Shown: positions 50,169 to 62,469, counted from the first letter of the stretch. The stretch: 64,000 nucleotides of DNA from Atherinomorus stipes (GCA_023101725.1 JALJCO010012682.1:1240001-1304000), one strand, 5' to 3'. Notes: generated by a model not told the origin, from the sequence alone. Made by a program: numbers and translations.

Positions 50169-50206
50169 AAAAAAAAAAAAAAAAAGGGGGGGGGGGGGGG
50201 GGGGGC
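50169..50206. repeat. A17 joined to G21 homopolymer tract
   Basis: A run of about 17 A passes directly into about 21 G, immediately before the dispersed repeat at 50213. Confidence 0.92.
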
Positions 50207-50690
50207 TCCAATCCAATTTATTTATAGAGCACTTTAAACACAAGAAAGTCGACCAAAGTGTTGAACTACCTAAACCAACAAATTTAAAAACATATATTTA
50301 TCTACATATTCACTAAAAACATAGGCCAAAAAACAGTCAAGAAATTATAAAATGACCAAAAACAAAATGAAACCCTAAAAGACTTAAAAAGAAACAACAA
50401 AAACATATATGCATCACCTCAATTAGCGTCAAAAACCAAAACTGATTGGAGGGAGGCCTGTTCAATCTTAGAAGGCAGCAGCGATTCCACAGTCAAAGCC
50501 GATCAGCCTCAAAGTTTCAGCCTCAAACTTATGAAAAACCAGGAGCTGATGGTCAGCGGACCTCCTACATCATGAGGCCCTGATGGGCTGAGGCAGGTCA
50601 GAAAGATAGGGTGGTGCTAGTCCATTCAGGGATGTACATGCTGAGAGAAGAATTTGAAAATGGACTCTAAAACCACCAAATCTTATGAGC
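50207..50690. repeat. Teleost dispersed repeat, degenerate
   Basis: Starts ccaatccaatttatttatag and continues with agcactttaaacac and gaccaaagtgttgaact, then later blocks such as aaaaaccaggagctgatggt, gtgctagtccattcaggg and aatttgaaaatggactctaaaa. This matches a very common fish repeat known to me by its TTTATTTATAAAGCAC start and its GGGCTTTATA / CGATTCTAAA end. It is non-coding here. Confidence 0.6.
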
Positions 50691-51336
50691 AAAATAAGAC
50701 AAAAAATAATGCATTCAAATTGTTTAATGTTGCCTAAAAATAACTAGCTACAATTTTTAAAGCAAACATTGATCTCAAATTGATCACATTTTTCATGCTT
50801 GTTTGTTGGCTGTTAGCTATGATCGTGGAATACACTGAAGCAGCTTTATTGATGGGCATTACTAAACAGCACATTGGACTGACTGAGGGACAACTAACAG
50901 TCATATTAAGAGATCACCACTAACTTAATAATCTGCAGATCTGCATAATTTAACAAAAGGCTAAAAGGCAAATATAAATATCTGCAAACATACAGTACAC
51001 ATAAAAGGGACAGTCAAAAAAATTGATGGTTACTCCACAGGGCTGTTCTCTGATGGATAAAAACAAGGGAAAGTATTGAGCTTATCTTCAAAAGATGAGG
51101 ACAGCTTCTTTAGAGGATTTTATCCTCAGGAAAGGGGAAAAAATAGCCAGAGCCAACAGGAAGCAGCTCAAAGCGCATGATAAGAGATAGGCACACCAAG
51201 TTAGTTAATGCAAACCAACACTGACAATTTTCTCAAGAAGGATGAATTACAATGTGATGCTACACTTGAGAAAGATGTTGAAAGAAAAGCAAGAAAAAGA
51301 AATGCATCCTACATATTTTCCAAAGTATTGTAATAC

Positions 51337-51715
51337 AGCTGTGTGAAAAAGTGTTTGCCCCCTTCCTGATTTCTTATTTTTTCACACTTATATGTTTCAG
51401 ATCATCAAACAAATTTAAATGCGAGACAAAGATAACACAAGTCAACACAAAATGCAGTTTTTAAATAAAGATTTTTATAAGGAAGGAAAAAAGTCCAAAT
51501 CTACATGGCCCCGTTTGAAAAAGTGATTGCCCCCTAAACCTAATAACTGGTTGGGCCACCCTTAGCAGCAACAACTGCAATCAAGCATTTGCGATTACTG
51601 GCAATGAGTCTTTTACAGCACTGTGGAGGAATTTTGGCCCACTCATCTTTGTAGAGTTGTTGTAATTCAGCCACATTGGAGGGTTTTCCAGCATGAACTG
51701 CCTTTTTAACACTGG
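51337..51715 (-). mobile_element. Tc1-like element fragment with transposase C-terminus
   Basis: The plus strand starts gctgtgtgaaaaagtgtttg, the end of a widespread fish Tc1 family. On the minus strand, 51714-51541 codes NVAELQQLYKDEWAKIPPQC, then CKRLIASNRKCLIAVVAAKGG and a stop, which is the C-terminal tail of its transposase. The catalytic domain is absent and the copy ends abruptly near 51715, so it is a truncated pseudogene. Confidence 0.85.
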
Positions 51716-52497
51716 AACCGCCAACATTCCAATACCCCCTAGAGCTGCCACTCAGCGTAAAACTGAGAAAGATGGCGTTTTCAGAGAGAGAATTTTTTTT
51801 GCTTTGAAGGTTTTTTATCATTCAGAAGTAGATATAAACTAAAAAAAAAAAATAATTAGCCTAACTGAATAACATTTTGGATTACTTTGGACTCGTATTT
51901 CAGAGAGATGTCAAATACTTATCAGCTCGTAACTTCCACATCATCTGACATCTAACAAAATGAAATAATTCTTAATAAATTCTAGGCTATTTCAGTCTGA
52001 GTGTGTTCATATTTTTTAATTCTCATCTATTTTGAGGGAACTATATAAGGAAAAAGCATAATATCACAGCGGAGTAATGAACAACGCGCTGAATGTCAGC
52101 TGATATGGATTTATATTTGACTACTACACATATACTGTAAGAAAAACACGAGACATCAAAAAACCTTATAAATATTATATTTAACAAATTATGAATGAGA
52201 AATAAATCAAATACTACTTAAAAAACATCAAATCAGCAGTGGGTTTTTTTATAGTCTGATAAACTGTGAACTAAAACAGGCCTACAAAGGAAAATGAGCA
52301 GATTCCCGACAGACAGCTGATCTATGTAAACAGCCATAAACATGTAAAAAAAAAATTAATCCTATTTGATAGACAAGATTTTACATTGGAAATATTTGTG
52401 TTTACATTGGATTTATGTCTAAAATATATGACATTGTTATGAGAGGGAAACACTCGCATGCGTGTCCTCCTCACATATCACACGTATTGCATGTTTA

Positions 52498-52905
52498 CAG
52501 GGAGTGCAGAATTATAAGGCAAATGAGTATTTTGACCACATCATCCTCTTTATGCAACTTCTTTTCCTTTGGCAAAATAGGTCAGAAGAGGGACTTGACA
52601 GGCTCTGAAAAGTAAAAAATAGTGAGATATCTTGCAGAGGGATGCAGCACTCTTAAAATGGCCAAGCTTCTGAAGCGTGATCATCGAACAATCAAGCGTT
52701 TCATTCAAAATAGTCAACAGGGTCGCAATAAACGTGTGGAAAAACCAAGGTGCAAAATTACTGCCCATGAACTGAGAAAAGTCAAGCGTGCAGCTGCCAA
52801 GAAGCCACTTGCCAGCAGTTTTGCCATATTTCAAAACTGCAACATCACTGGAGTGCCCAAAAGCACAAGGTGTGCAACACTCAGAGACATGGCCAAGGTA
52901 AGAAT
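52498..52905 (+). mobile_element. Tc1-like element fragment with transposase N-terminus
   Basis: Begins cagggagtgcagaattataa, the terminus of a common teleost Tc1 family. The transposase frame starts about 52575, but the usual ATG is ATA and a TAA replaces a codon soon after the LTGSEK block. It then reads IVRYLAEGCSTLKMAKLLKR and DHRTIKRFIQNSQQGRNKRV, followed by PKSTRCATLRDMAKVR: the paired helix-turn-helix DNA-binding region. The DDE domain is missing; the sequence changes at 52906 into a G-rich tract. A deletion also lies between the terminus and the coding part (near 52554). Confidence 0.88.
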
Positions 52906-53013
52906 AGCAGGGGGGGGGAAAGAAAGGGACGAGGAGAGGGGGGGCGGGGGGAAAAAAAGGGGCCACAGCAGAGGAAGAGGGGGGGCGGGGGGGGGAGGGG
53001 GGGGACGGTTATA
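52906..53013. repeat. G-rich low-complexity tract replacing the Tc1 3' part
   Basis: About 108 bases with many G-runs of 4 to 10 and only scattered A and C. It begins exactly where the Tc1 coding sequence stops matching. Multiple G-runs could form quadruplexes; an assembly artefact is also plausible. Confidence 0.85.
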
Positions 53014-53062
53014 GTTTCATGCCCATGGAGGGCCAATGGTCACAACATTTTACTACCTAAAG

Positions 53063-53321
53063 TAGGGCTGGACAATTAATCAAATTTTGATCGTGATTTC
53101 AATTTTGCCTTTTCACGATCATAAAAACACTGTAATTGAAGAAAAACTATTAATGTCACGTGTAACGCCGCGTGTATGTAAAAGCTACATGCTATTTTTC
53201 ATTCAGCACTGAAGCCCGAAGAATCCTAAAGAGGACAGACAAGGGATGCACGATATTCTGCCCCCTCTTGGTTTCGGCCTGTATCGGTGATTATCATTTT
53301 TTTCATAATCGTCCAGCCCTA
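53063..53321. mobile_element. Non-autonomous hAT MITE, 259 bp
   Basis: Ends TAGGGCTGGACAATTA and TAATCGTCCAGCCCTA are inverted repeats. Flanks acctaaag (53055-53062) and acctaaat (53322-53329) agree at 7 of 8 positions, an 8-bp hAT duplication. The sub-terminal aaattttgatcgtgatttca and cacgatcataaaaaca blocks are typical of a common fish family. Non-coding. Confidence 0.8.
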
Positions 53322-53329
53322 ACCTAAAT

Positions 53330-56300
53330 ACAGGAGAACTGACGACAGAGAGAGAAAGCAGCTATGGCAAAGTGGCAAAACGCAGCAAAAAAAAATTTTT
53401 TTCTCTTCCCTTAAGCCACTGTATTCCACCAGATAAAGCATGTGCTTTTTAACTTGGGTAACTTAACTTTTTTTTTTTCCCTTTACTTTGTTAATTTATC
53501 TACAAAGGCGAAGCAAAACCCCATGAAACACTTGAGCACTACAGTGAGACTTCTGCTTTAGGCTAGAATATTAGATAAAACTAGGGCTTAAGACAATTGC
53601 ATTAATTGCAAATATCTAACTAAACTAGTTTTAATTCTTCAATTGAGCATATGATGTTCAGCCAATTTCAATACATTAAATCCTTTTATGATTATAATAT
53701 GCGCATTAATGTCTTAATGTCACACTATCCTGTTAATCTCGAACTCTCTTCTGTTTAAAATGCCGGATTGGAACAGCAATGTTCTAAAGAAAGGTAAACA
53801 AGCAAATTATTGAATCTTATCACTCTCTACAACATATGGACTGCACTGAATTCCCATAAATAAAGCAAAACCCCAACAACATTGAGCCCTCTTTTTAATT
53901 ACTGATTACAGCCCTTCAGTATCTGTTAAAAAAATAAATGTGCCACTCACTACATGCACTGAAGACGCAGCATTTTGCATGCATGCAATATACCTCTGCA
54001 TGTCTTTTCCCCCCTTTGGATATCCATACCAGTGCTCCTTGACTTGACAAGAGTATTGCCGACATAGTTGCCTAGCAACTGCCAATGAATAAATTGCTTC
54101 TTCACAACTAAAAGCACCTTTCTTGATTGAAACCCTCTGTGACAATCACGTCCCTAAGTAGTGTCACTACTGACCTTGTTGAATTCTCATAGGGGAATGT
54201 CATTGGGGACATTCTTGAACAAATTATGTCTTTTATGTGTTTGTATGCACTGGAATGGACCTACACTTCCCCGTTGAGTGAACTCCTATGAGTAGCTATA
54301 AAAGACTTTGTTAGGGACACTCTTAAGATTTGAGAAGTAGCTCCATGATTGATAATGTGACTCTTTGATACTTAAAAGATAAGTGAGACTAAGAGTAAGA
54401 GCTGGACACAAAGAGCACTTAGTTTGGACATATTTAGTTAACACCAAACAAGAGCCAAAGTAACATACTACATTCTGTCTGTTCCATCTGCAGGTTTTGT
54501 GACAGAGCATGTGCTGCTGGGATGAAAAGCTGCTCAACACAGGAAGAAGATATTGTGGGAAAGGTGTGATTTCCGAGAGATCTCTCTGGTTAGCTACTAA
54601 AAAGATGTTCTGCTTAAAAATTAATTGTACCATAGAAACAAAGCAGTGTGTGGGTGAGGAGGAACAACTGTGATCAAATGTGTTACTCAAAATAAGGAAA
54701 AGGAATAAACACTCGTCTCATCTCCTTTTTTTCTATAAATAGCAGAAAAGACTGTGGCTCAAAAGTCTTTAAATCACAATAGCATCATGTTTGGGACATA
54801 TAATAGCACCATGTGGCATCCAGATTAGATAATGTGTGAAGGGCACAAAGCAACACTTCTTCGCTAAACCTGAGAAACAAGCAACAGCAGCTCATCCTCG
54901 AGAATGAGTTACGGTCTGATCTTAGATCATTTCTTACCTCTCAATTTGCTTGAAAAATCTCTCATTGACATTTTGAATACTGGACAGTAAACTTCAACAT
55001 AAAGGTGACAACAAGAGATTTCAGTCTGTTTTGGCAGAACTGGAAAAAGCATCTTTGAACTTGATTGGATTTCAGTGAGAGGATGTGTCACCTCAAATAT
55101 CAAGATCATTAATCTGTCCGACTTATTCTTTGGCACGACCACAGTGTTCGAATTGTGACTTTAACATTAAAAGATTAGTAACATTACTTATTAAAGTAAA
55201 GCAAATCCAACTTATCAATGTACCAACATTCATAGCGGGTATGACCTATTTTGTGATCCACTCATACACTCACAAATCACAGAGAAATGCCTCAAATGTT
55301 CAGTAGATTGTTTCAGCCAGAATTTCTCATCCCAATTTATCAGAACAAATCAGGAGATTTAAAGGAAAGAAGCTAGTTATTGGACAACAGACAGGTTTCC
55401 TGCTTGGAAACATTGCTCTATAAATGTCTATTCAGGGATGGGTGAGTGGGGGTGACCAGATCAAAGTCACAAGATTGTAATAAACTTACTTAATACATTT
55501 CAACTTTCATCGTTTTTAAATTCTTTTGACTTAATGTAATAACTGGAAATACTGGATCCCAGTTCTGAGTTAACTCCTATCTCATAACTGGGATTAACAA
55601 ACAAAGCATTTGTGAGTTGACCCCCTCCCCGTTTCAACCCCATGTTGCGCTGACATCACGCCAACATCTGCTGCTGCACCATCAACAGAAAATACCCACT
55701 GTGGTCCACAAGTTGCAAAATTAATAACATAACCATATAAGGAAAGTGAATGTGGCATTTTGTAAATACAGTGTGTGTTTGTGGTTTCATATTGGAGTAT
55801 TTTTTGGAATGGGTTTGTCCAGGCCGAGCTGGTCTGAGATCAGGCAGTTAATTATAATTTTATCAGCTCTTCTAAATCATTCACATTTGGCGAAGTGCTG
55901 ACGTCAAAACTCATTACATATTTAATGCTGCTTTTTCTAACAAACTGCAAGTAAGCATTAGCTCCACATGGCTAATTAGCATAAGACACATCTGAACTTA
56001 GTACATGACTGTTAAACATTTAATATCCTTTTTAAACCACACAACTCCCAACTGCCAGGCAGACACTCAGTGTAACATGCATGTGTAGCTGGGTGAAAGA
56101 AGGGTCACAACATATCAAAGGAGCTCACATCGTCACAAACACAAAGGGGGCGTGACTGCACTCTCTGCAACAAGGATGTTGTGCTGCTAAATATTCACGC
56201 AGCAAATATTTGTCTGCTGATCCATTAACATTAAAAGAAGAGCAGGAGGGTTCCAAAGTTTTTCTCTGTGACCCCTTTCAGACCAAGTGCTGATTTAGAT

Positions 56301-57340
56301 TTAATCTGGCGTCGAACCACTTCTGTTTGCTTCAACAGCAATGGATGAGAGTCTTGGCTAGCAAGAGCCGAGAGCTTAAGAAAAGATGCATCTCTGCTAG
56401 TCAAAAACAAGAGCCTCATATTTCAAGGGTTCAAGTAGGCTCAGGGTGACAAATATGACCAACTGCAGTATAATATGGCCAGAAGTAATTTTTGTAAACA
56501 CTCCTGCCCCCATTCCTTAGACAGGATAAACATGGAGTCTTACTGACATTTGGTACTTTATGTTTTCCTAATAGAACTGCATCAACACTATGCATTTACT
56601 GTAGGTCATCAGCAGTAGCTGAATTATGCAGTTTTAGCATCTTATCAGGATGATGCATGATGCCCCCCCAGACAAAGACGGAGTTTAGCTTACTCATGGT
56701 AAGCTGCAACTTTGTAAAACTAAAGAAAACTACACTTTAGTTCCCCCATGACAACAAACGTCCTCGTGGAAACACGGTGTTAGGGCACATTAAGGAGAGC
56801 AGACAAGTTTTAAATGTGCTAGTTTTGGCAAGCATACAGTGTATGAGTATTTTAACTCTGTGTGAGTTGACTCTTTGTGAAGTAAACAAAGATGTATGCA
56901 ACTGCTAACTCCCATCTCTACGATTAGCTAATGTTAGACTATTATACAGCATTTAAATGCTGTGCAAGTTGCTTCTTTGAGACAGAAACAAGATAAACAC
57001 AACTTTTAACTTCCATCTCCACTGTTATCTAATATAAGATTATTATACTCAGTAGAATGAACCATAAGATCATTATATTACATCCCATTCCACTTTATGC
57101 AATGCAGGTTTTACTGAGACTAATAAATTCAGAGGTTAATGTTTTCATAAGGCTTAAACTTATGTATTTAGTTGTGACTGTTTAGATGTATTAAAAGCTG
57201 CAAAACTACTACTTAAATTTAGTTTGGCGCCTTGTGTTAAGTGGAAGATGGAACTTTTCAAAGCTTGTAAATATGACAAATTCATAAAAGATGTTTAAGT
57301 GAATGAGTCTTAAAAATGTGGCAGTTACAAAATGCCTCCT
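53330..57340. other. tp53i11 upstream or 5' intron DNA, no gene seen
   Basis: AT-rich; no exon, RNA gene or bounded repeat recognised. Minus-strand frames such as 54286-54690 show no motif. Confidence 0.45.
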
Positions 57341-57348
57341 ACCCTGTG

Positions 57349-57349
<1 letters not shown>

Positions 57350-57417
<68 letters not shown>
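57350..57417. repeat. (TA)n microsatellite followed by T-run
   Basis: About 26 TA units (57350-57402) then about 15 T. Confidence 0.97.
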
Positions 57418-57420
57418 CCC

Positions 57421-57767
57421 CATTCCCAGGCAGAGGAGAAGAGTAAGGTGTGGAGCCACTTCAAAAAGATTCAACAGGTGTTGGATGCAACATCAGTGGT
57501 GTGAACATTAACGTGAGCTGCAGCACCAGTAAGGCAAAAACACTACAAATTTGTGGCAACACCTAAAACATCTTGAATTATATTTTGGTCATTATAAGAA
57601 TTTAAGTTGGACTACAACTGGAGAGCACATATCCTGTATGTTCATGTTCATTTTTTAATATCCTGGTTGATATATATTGGCGGATCTCGGATATTGTTTT
57701 TTTTTTTTAAAGCCCCAAATATTGGTATTGAAATTTGCCTCAAAAATCCCACATCGGTCGGGCTCTA
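57421..57767 (+). pseudogene. hAT remnant with BED-type zinc finger piece
   Basis: 57430-57480 reads AEEKSKVWSHFKKI, the start of a BED finger (VW.HF). After a frameshift, 57487 onward reads CNISGVNINVSCSTSKAKTL, where the CxxC of the finger has decayed to C..S; a stop follows. The right end, about 57665-57767, shows the gatatatattggcggatctc and catcggtcgggctcta pattern of hAT termini in fish. The transposase core is gone. Confidence 0.65.
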
Positions 57768-59630
57768 GTCAGAATACAGCAACCCAGTACTAAGTAATGT
57801 GCTAATTTGTCAATGAAATTTGTGATTTTTGAGACGAATATTGGGGATAAATCCCCAATATGCACTCAACAACAAATCTTGTGACTTTACAAACAAGCAA
57901 TTGCCTGGTCTTCCCTCAGGTAGGAAGCACTTTTCTCTACTGGTACAGTAGTCATACCTTTCTTTAGTACTGAATGAACAAAGTATGTCTAACAGGCAAG
58001 CTGATGAAAAATATGTGTATTTGTGGTTTGTTAGGTTGTACTTTGTATAAATATATACAAATAGACATCTTCTAAAATAAATATAGTCAAAATTGCGACA
58101 CAAAACTCTACAGTTCTCTACTTTTCCCCCTTAAATGGACTGCAATGTGATCTCTTTTATGACTTCTTCTTGTCTCCTTTATTTAACCCCCTTAGGCATT
58201 TGTATTCATCCTGTGTTATTGGGTCCAGAAAATGCAAGAAATTTGATGACACAAACTAGTCAGGTGTCACTAATATAATCATCATTTTTATAAGATCCAT
58301 AATATGTAAGATTCTATACATTTCAACGCCCATTGAATAAAATGGTGAAATGTTCCTTTATTTCAGTTAGAAGTTATGTCCTAATTGGTGGCAGTCACTT
58401 TGAGTTAAGCGGTCTGTAGAGCAAGACAGTTTTGACTGCTGTGCCAAGTAGAGCGTGTAACAGAATAATTCTTCTCTCTTTACAAGAGTAAATCTTTAAA
58501 ATAAAAGTTGATTTTTCTAGAAGATTCATTTCCCATCAAGCTTATTGCTTTTATTCATACTTAACCAGGGGGGGAGCAGATGAAAACATTAAGGAGAAGA
58601 TCGCCGTCACAATCATCATTACAGAGTGGCAAAGGTAACTACTGACACAAATTTCAAGAATCTTAAATAAAAAATGATACCTTTCCACTCGTGATGGCCA
58701 CACATTCACTTTATTGTGACAAAGCACAAACGGCATATTATATGGTGTGAATGGAAGAATTGATGTTGTAAATTTATACAGCAGCCAAGGGCTGCTGAAA
58801 CTCAATCACCAAACAAATCACCAAAAGCAAGTTTCCCTTCGTGACAGATGCTGACCCTGATGAACTGTGAATTATACAAAAGGCTCAGTGGTGACAAAAG
58901 GAAGGGAATAAAAAAAACAAAACAAAAACAGACAAACAGAGAAAACAGTTCTGCAATGGAGAAGACAGTAAATTCATGTCTTGAGTGAAAGCAGGTCAGC
59001 AGTGCATGATGTGGGAGCATAACACATAAGCAGTTAAACGGAGAGAACCGAGCTCTTTTATAACCAATGTGCATCTGTGCTGAGCAAAATATAAAATACT
59101 GTCAGATCATCTATGGACATTCACCATGGAATGAACAGGCTGTAAGGAATGCTGGGAATTTGAGTCTCCCTGCCTAATCTTTAGTTATTACATCACACTG
59201 TAGCGGGGGAATTTACTCTGTTGTTGCCTGGCTAAGTCCACAACAATTATGTAAGGGTATTCTGAGGGAGCGACAAATGCATCTGAAGCATAGTGTCTCG
59301 GTAGTAATTCTTACTGTGATGATATATTATTACATGTTATAGGTTTTTAACACTGTTGTGGTGTTGAAAAATTCAATATTAGAATCACAGCTGAGCTCTG
59401 TGTGCTACGCAAACAATTTCAAACATTTTCTGATGTCACTGATGAGATTGTGAGTAATCACTGAGTTGACAGTGTTATTGTCCAGCTGGGTCTCTGACTC
59501 TCCGTTAGTCTCTTGTGCTGCGGTCAGTCCTCAACTCCAGGTAATAGCAATACAACCATTCCTTGAAAAAGAGTAAAATAATCAAGCAGATTGCAGTAAT
59601 TCTGTTTTCAACATTGGCCCTGGCTACATG
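57768..59630. other. tp53i11 upstream or 5' intron DNA, no gene seen
   Basis: AT-rich non-coding DNA. Minus-strand frames at 58551-58805 and 58802-59074 show no family motif or splice context. Confidence 0.45.
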
Positions 59631-59631
59631 A

Positions 59632-60175
59632 TGTTTACTTCGGAATTAATTATTCAGAATTAAATAATTCAGAGTTAAATTATTCTTCTTCATGTTTACA
59701 TGGAAATAATTCCAAATTAAGGTTTACATGGAAAACAAGTTTATCTGATTCAACTTTAGATCTGTTGGTGGGGAAGGTTTCTGATTGGACAGGCATGACA
59801 TATCTACGTCTGTTTACATTTACCGGGAAGTAAAGAGACACCAGTTCCTGCTCCTTATCATTTCAATTATAACATGAAAACCACATAATAACAAAGGTTT
59901 TTTACTGTATTTTGATTGCAGCTCGACACTAACATGCTTCTTTTCGCCGACTGGCACGAGTCCAACGGTTGTTTTACTTCCACAGGCGCCATTACAACAG
60001 GACGAGGGAAGGAGCATGCCCAGAATGACAGGAATTAAGCTAGATCGGAATAAATGGTTACATTACAGGCCAATTATTTTATTTGGAACTAAAAGAGGAA
60101 TAAACCAACGACTTAGTTCAGAATTAAGTTTTATTTGGAATTAGTGTTTTCCCTCAGAATTAAAGGAGTGATGAC
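59632..60175. mobile_element. MITE-like repeat with GGAATTA blocks
   Basis: Starts near tgatgtttacttcggaatta, with repeated inverted and direct blocks (attcagaattaaata, atgtttacatggaaata) and ends around gaattagtgttttccctcag and aattaaaggag. It resembles a fish non-autonomous DNA transposon, but the two ends do not match well enough to fix boundaries. Confidence 0.45.
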
Positions 60176-60512
60176 ATAGTTTAAACTGGTTCATGTAGTT
60201 GACATTACTGCAAATGTAAATACTCCAAAGAAAAAAACGTCACTTTTTACAGCGGCGGATTGCTTTGGCACGCTACACCTCCCTTCCTCAGTAATACTGT
60301 TTGGGGCGGTAATGATCTGCAGCTTTACCCGGAGACCAAGTTGACTTCATTTTGATTGGTTACACATTAGGTTTGGCTACAACCTTTTTTAGAGAAAGTA
60401 ATTTAAGCTGCAGTCGGACTTTGCTAAAGGCTATCTGTTAGCAACATGTGCATTTCAGACAGTGAGCTACGTTTATCAGACAAGACAGCATTTAGAAAAC
60501 AAATAAACTTAC

Positions 60513-60700
60513 AGGTAATGACAAGGTTGTGGTCGCCTCCCTCAGTGTTGTTGCAAAAGTTTTCTTTTCAATCCATTTATTTGAAAATCCAGACCTGACT
60601 GCTTAGCAGTTAATTAGCGCCAATCGCGCTGTTGAATCAGCGAGGGAGGGAGTGGGAGTGAGAGCGGAGCGGAGGGTGGAAGGAGAGAGAGAGGGGGGGG
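60513..60700 (-). promoter_or_regulatory. Candidate non-coding first exon and promoter of tp53i11
   Basis: On the minus strand a perfect GTAAGT donor follows ...cattacct (exon edge 60513). Upstream lies a pyrimidine-rich, GC-box-like stretch (60640-60700; plus strand gagcggagcggaggg and a G-run). It is the best-looking donor I found upstream of the tp53i11 start-codon exon, which must receive a 5'UTR exon. The link over 11 kb is inference only. Confidence 0.3.
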
Positions 60701-60839
60701 GTTTACTTGATAGTGTGTTCTTATTGGAGCAATTAAATTATGTAGAATGATAGAACTACATAGAATGATAGGTTGCTGTCCGTTTCTGAACAGAGAGACA
60801 AAGCTGACAGACCGTAAACAGGAACTTTGATATTCACTC

Positions 60840-61205
60840 ATTCACATGGCCTCATCAGTGCACAACAGATCATATAATACCCCCAAAACCCAAGAAAAGG
60901 GGAAATTGGAGGGCAGGGGGCTTTGAAGGGTTTGCCTAGTCATAGTAAAGAGAATTTAAATTTAAATATAAAATAAAATTAAGGAAAAGGAGGAAGGGGT
61001 GGGGAAAATTTTTACAAATAAAAAAAATAAGGAGAAAAAGAAAAATACGAAAAAGGAAAGGGATGTTTTCTGAAAAGAGAAAGGGAAAAAATAAAATTAA
61101 ACTTATTACATGAACAAAACCATTTTAATAGTAAATTCCAGAGAAAAATTTGAAAGGAATTTCTGGTAAAATGGTATGAGTCATACGACTGATTTTTGCT
61201 TTTTA
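60840..61205. other. A- and purine-rich stretch, no gene seen
   Basis: Plus strand dominated by A and G (for example 60990-61100). No gene or repeat boundary recognised. Confidence 0.5.
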
Positions 61206-61209
61206 TTAA

Positions 61210-61673
61210 AGGCATATGCCACCCCTGGATGAAACTGAGCCTCCCCCCGCAGTCCCCTGAGTTGGACAAGTGGGCAGAAGCATTTTCTAACCGCATTATC
61301 CGGTACCAACCCTGTTTACGTAAGTTGTGGGTGCTGCGCATGTGTGCTTCCTTTGCTACATTCCGCGGTGCTTCGCCTGTGATTGGCCTGCACTTCCATG
61401 GCATATAGTTCCCCTATTTAATGCCACCTAGTCAGTCCTTTGATGTGAAATCAGCTTCTAGTTTGTACTTGATCAGAATGTGCAGGTCACGAAACATAAC
61501 TGGAAAAAATCTAGAGTTAATTAGTTCACTGTCGCAAAGTGGTGTTAGTTGGAACTGCCAGATTACAACAACTACGCTAAGCTAAGCTTAGTTAGAAAAT
61601 GCTTCTGCCCTCTTGTCCAACTCAGGGGACTGCGGGGGGGAGGCCAAATTTCACCCAGAGGTGGCATATGCCT
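61210..61673. mobile_element. TTAA-flanked palindromic MITE (Kolobok- or piggyBac-like), 464 bp
   Basis: Flanked by TTAA on both sides (61206-61209, 61674-61677). Ends AGGCATATGCCACC and its reverse complement extend as an inverted repeat of about 83 bp (61210-61292 and 61590-61673) through cagtcccctgagttggac and cagaagcattttctaac. The AGG start favours Kolobok over piggyBac, which usually begins CCC. The centre is non-coding; the 70-codon frame inside is not a gene. A decayed relative lies at 40010-40341. Confidence 0.85.
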
Positions 61674-62258
61674 TTAACAGTTCTTCTTGGCATTCAAAAA
61701 CTGAGCACTCCTGATTAGAATTTCTGTTCCAGTCAGTTCACTGATTAGAAGATGAATAAACCTCCAAAAGAAAAAGGACATGACCAGTTTGAGCAACTTA
61801 AGAGATTCAAGTGCTCAGCATTTTTTTTTTTTCCACCAAGGTCTCTTTAGATCCTTTTCCCTTGTTCACAGTCATCAAAAAGGCCAAATGATGTAAATCC
61901 CAAAGCTTCATAAATAATCTGAATTCTCAAACTCTCAGCTGCAATCGTCTCCTCCAAGCAGCTGAGTGGCAGCCTGAAAATCAAAATAATTGATGCCCAC
62001 AAAACAGGGAAGGCTATGCGAGGTTAGCAAAGCACTTAGGAGGTAGCTTCTCTCTGTAATATAATTAAAGAAATGGCATTTAGGAGGAGCAGTGGAGGTT
62101 AGGTTCAAGTCCTTGAAGACCAAGAATATTTCAAAGTGCTCATTGGATCCCAAGAGAGGCAAATCAAATCCGCATTTAACTTCACAAGACCTTTGAGATG
62201 ATTAAGTAGAGGAGTAAGCAGCCAAAACCTTTTTTTAAAAGTTCATTTTAGGAAGTTT

Positions 62259-62302
62259 AAAAAAAAAAAAAAAAAAAAAAAGCTATTATTACAAACATTA
62301 AG

Positions 62303-62363
<61 letters not shown>
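62259..62363. repeat. A23 run, then (TA)n microsatellite
   Basis: A-run 62259-62281, short unique sequence, then about 28 TA units (62308-62363). Confidence 0.97.
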
Positions 62364-62366
<3 letters not shown>

Positions 62367-62469
62367 TAGTATATTGGTGAAGTTTAAATGGAAATTTTTG
62401 CCCAAAATGAGCAAAAGGTATGTTGGGGAGGGGGGCAGCACATGATTTCATGAAAAAGAACACCTCTCC

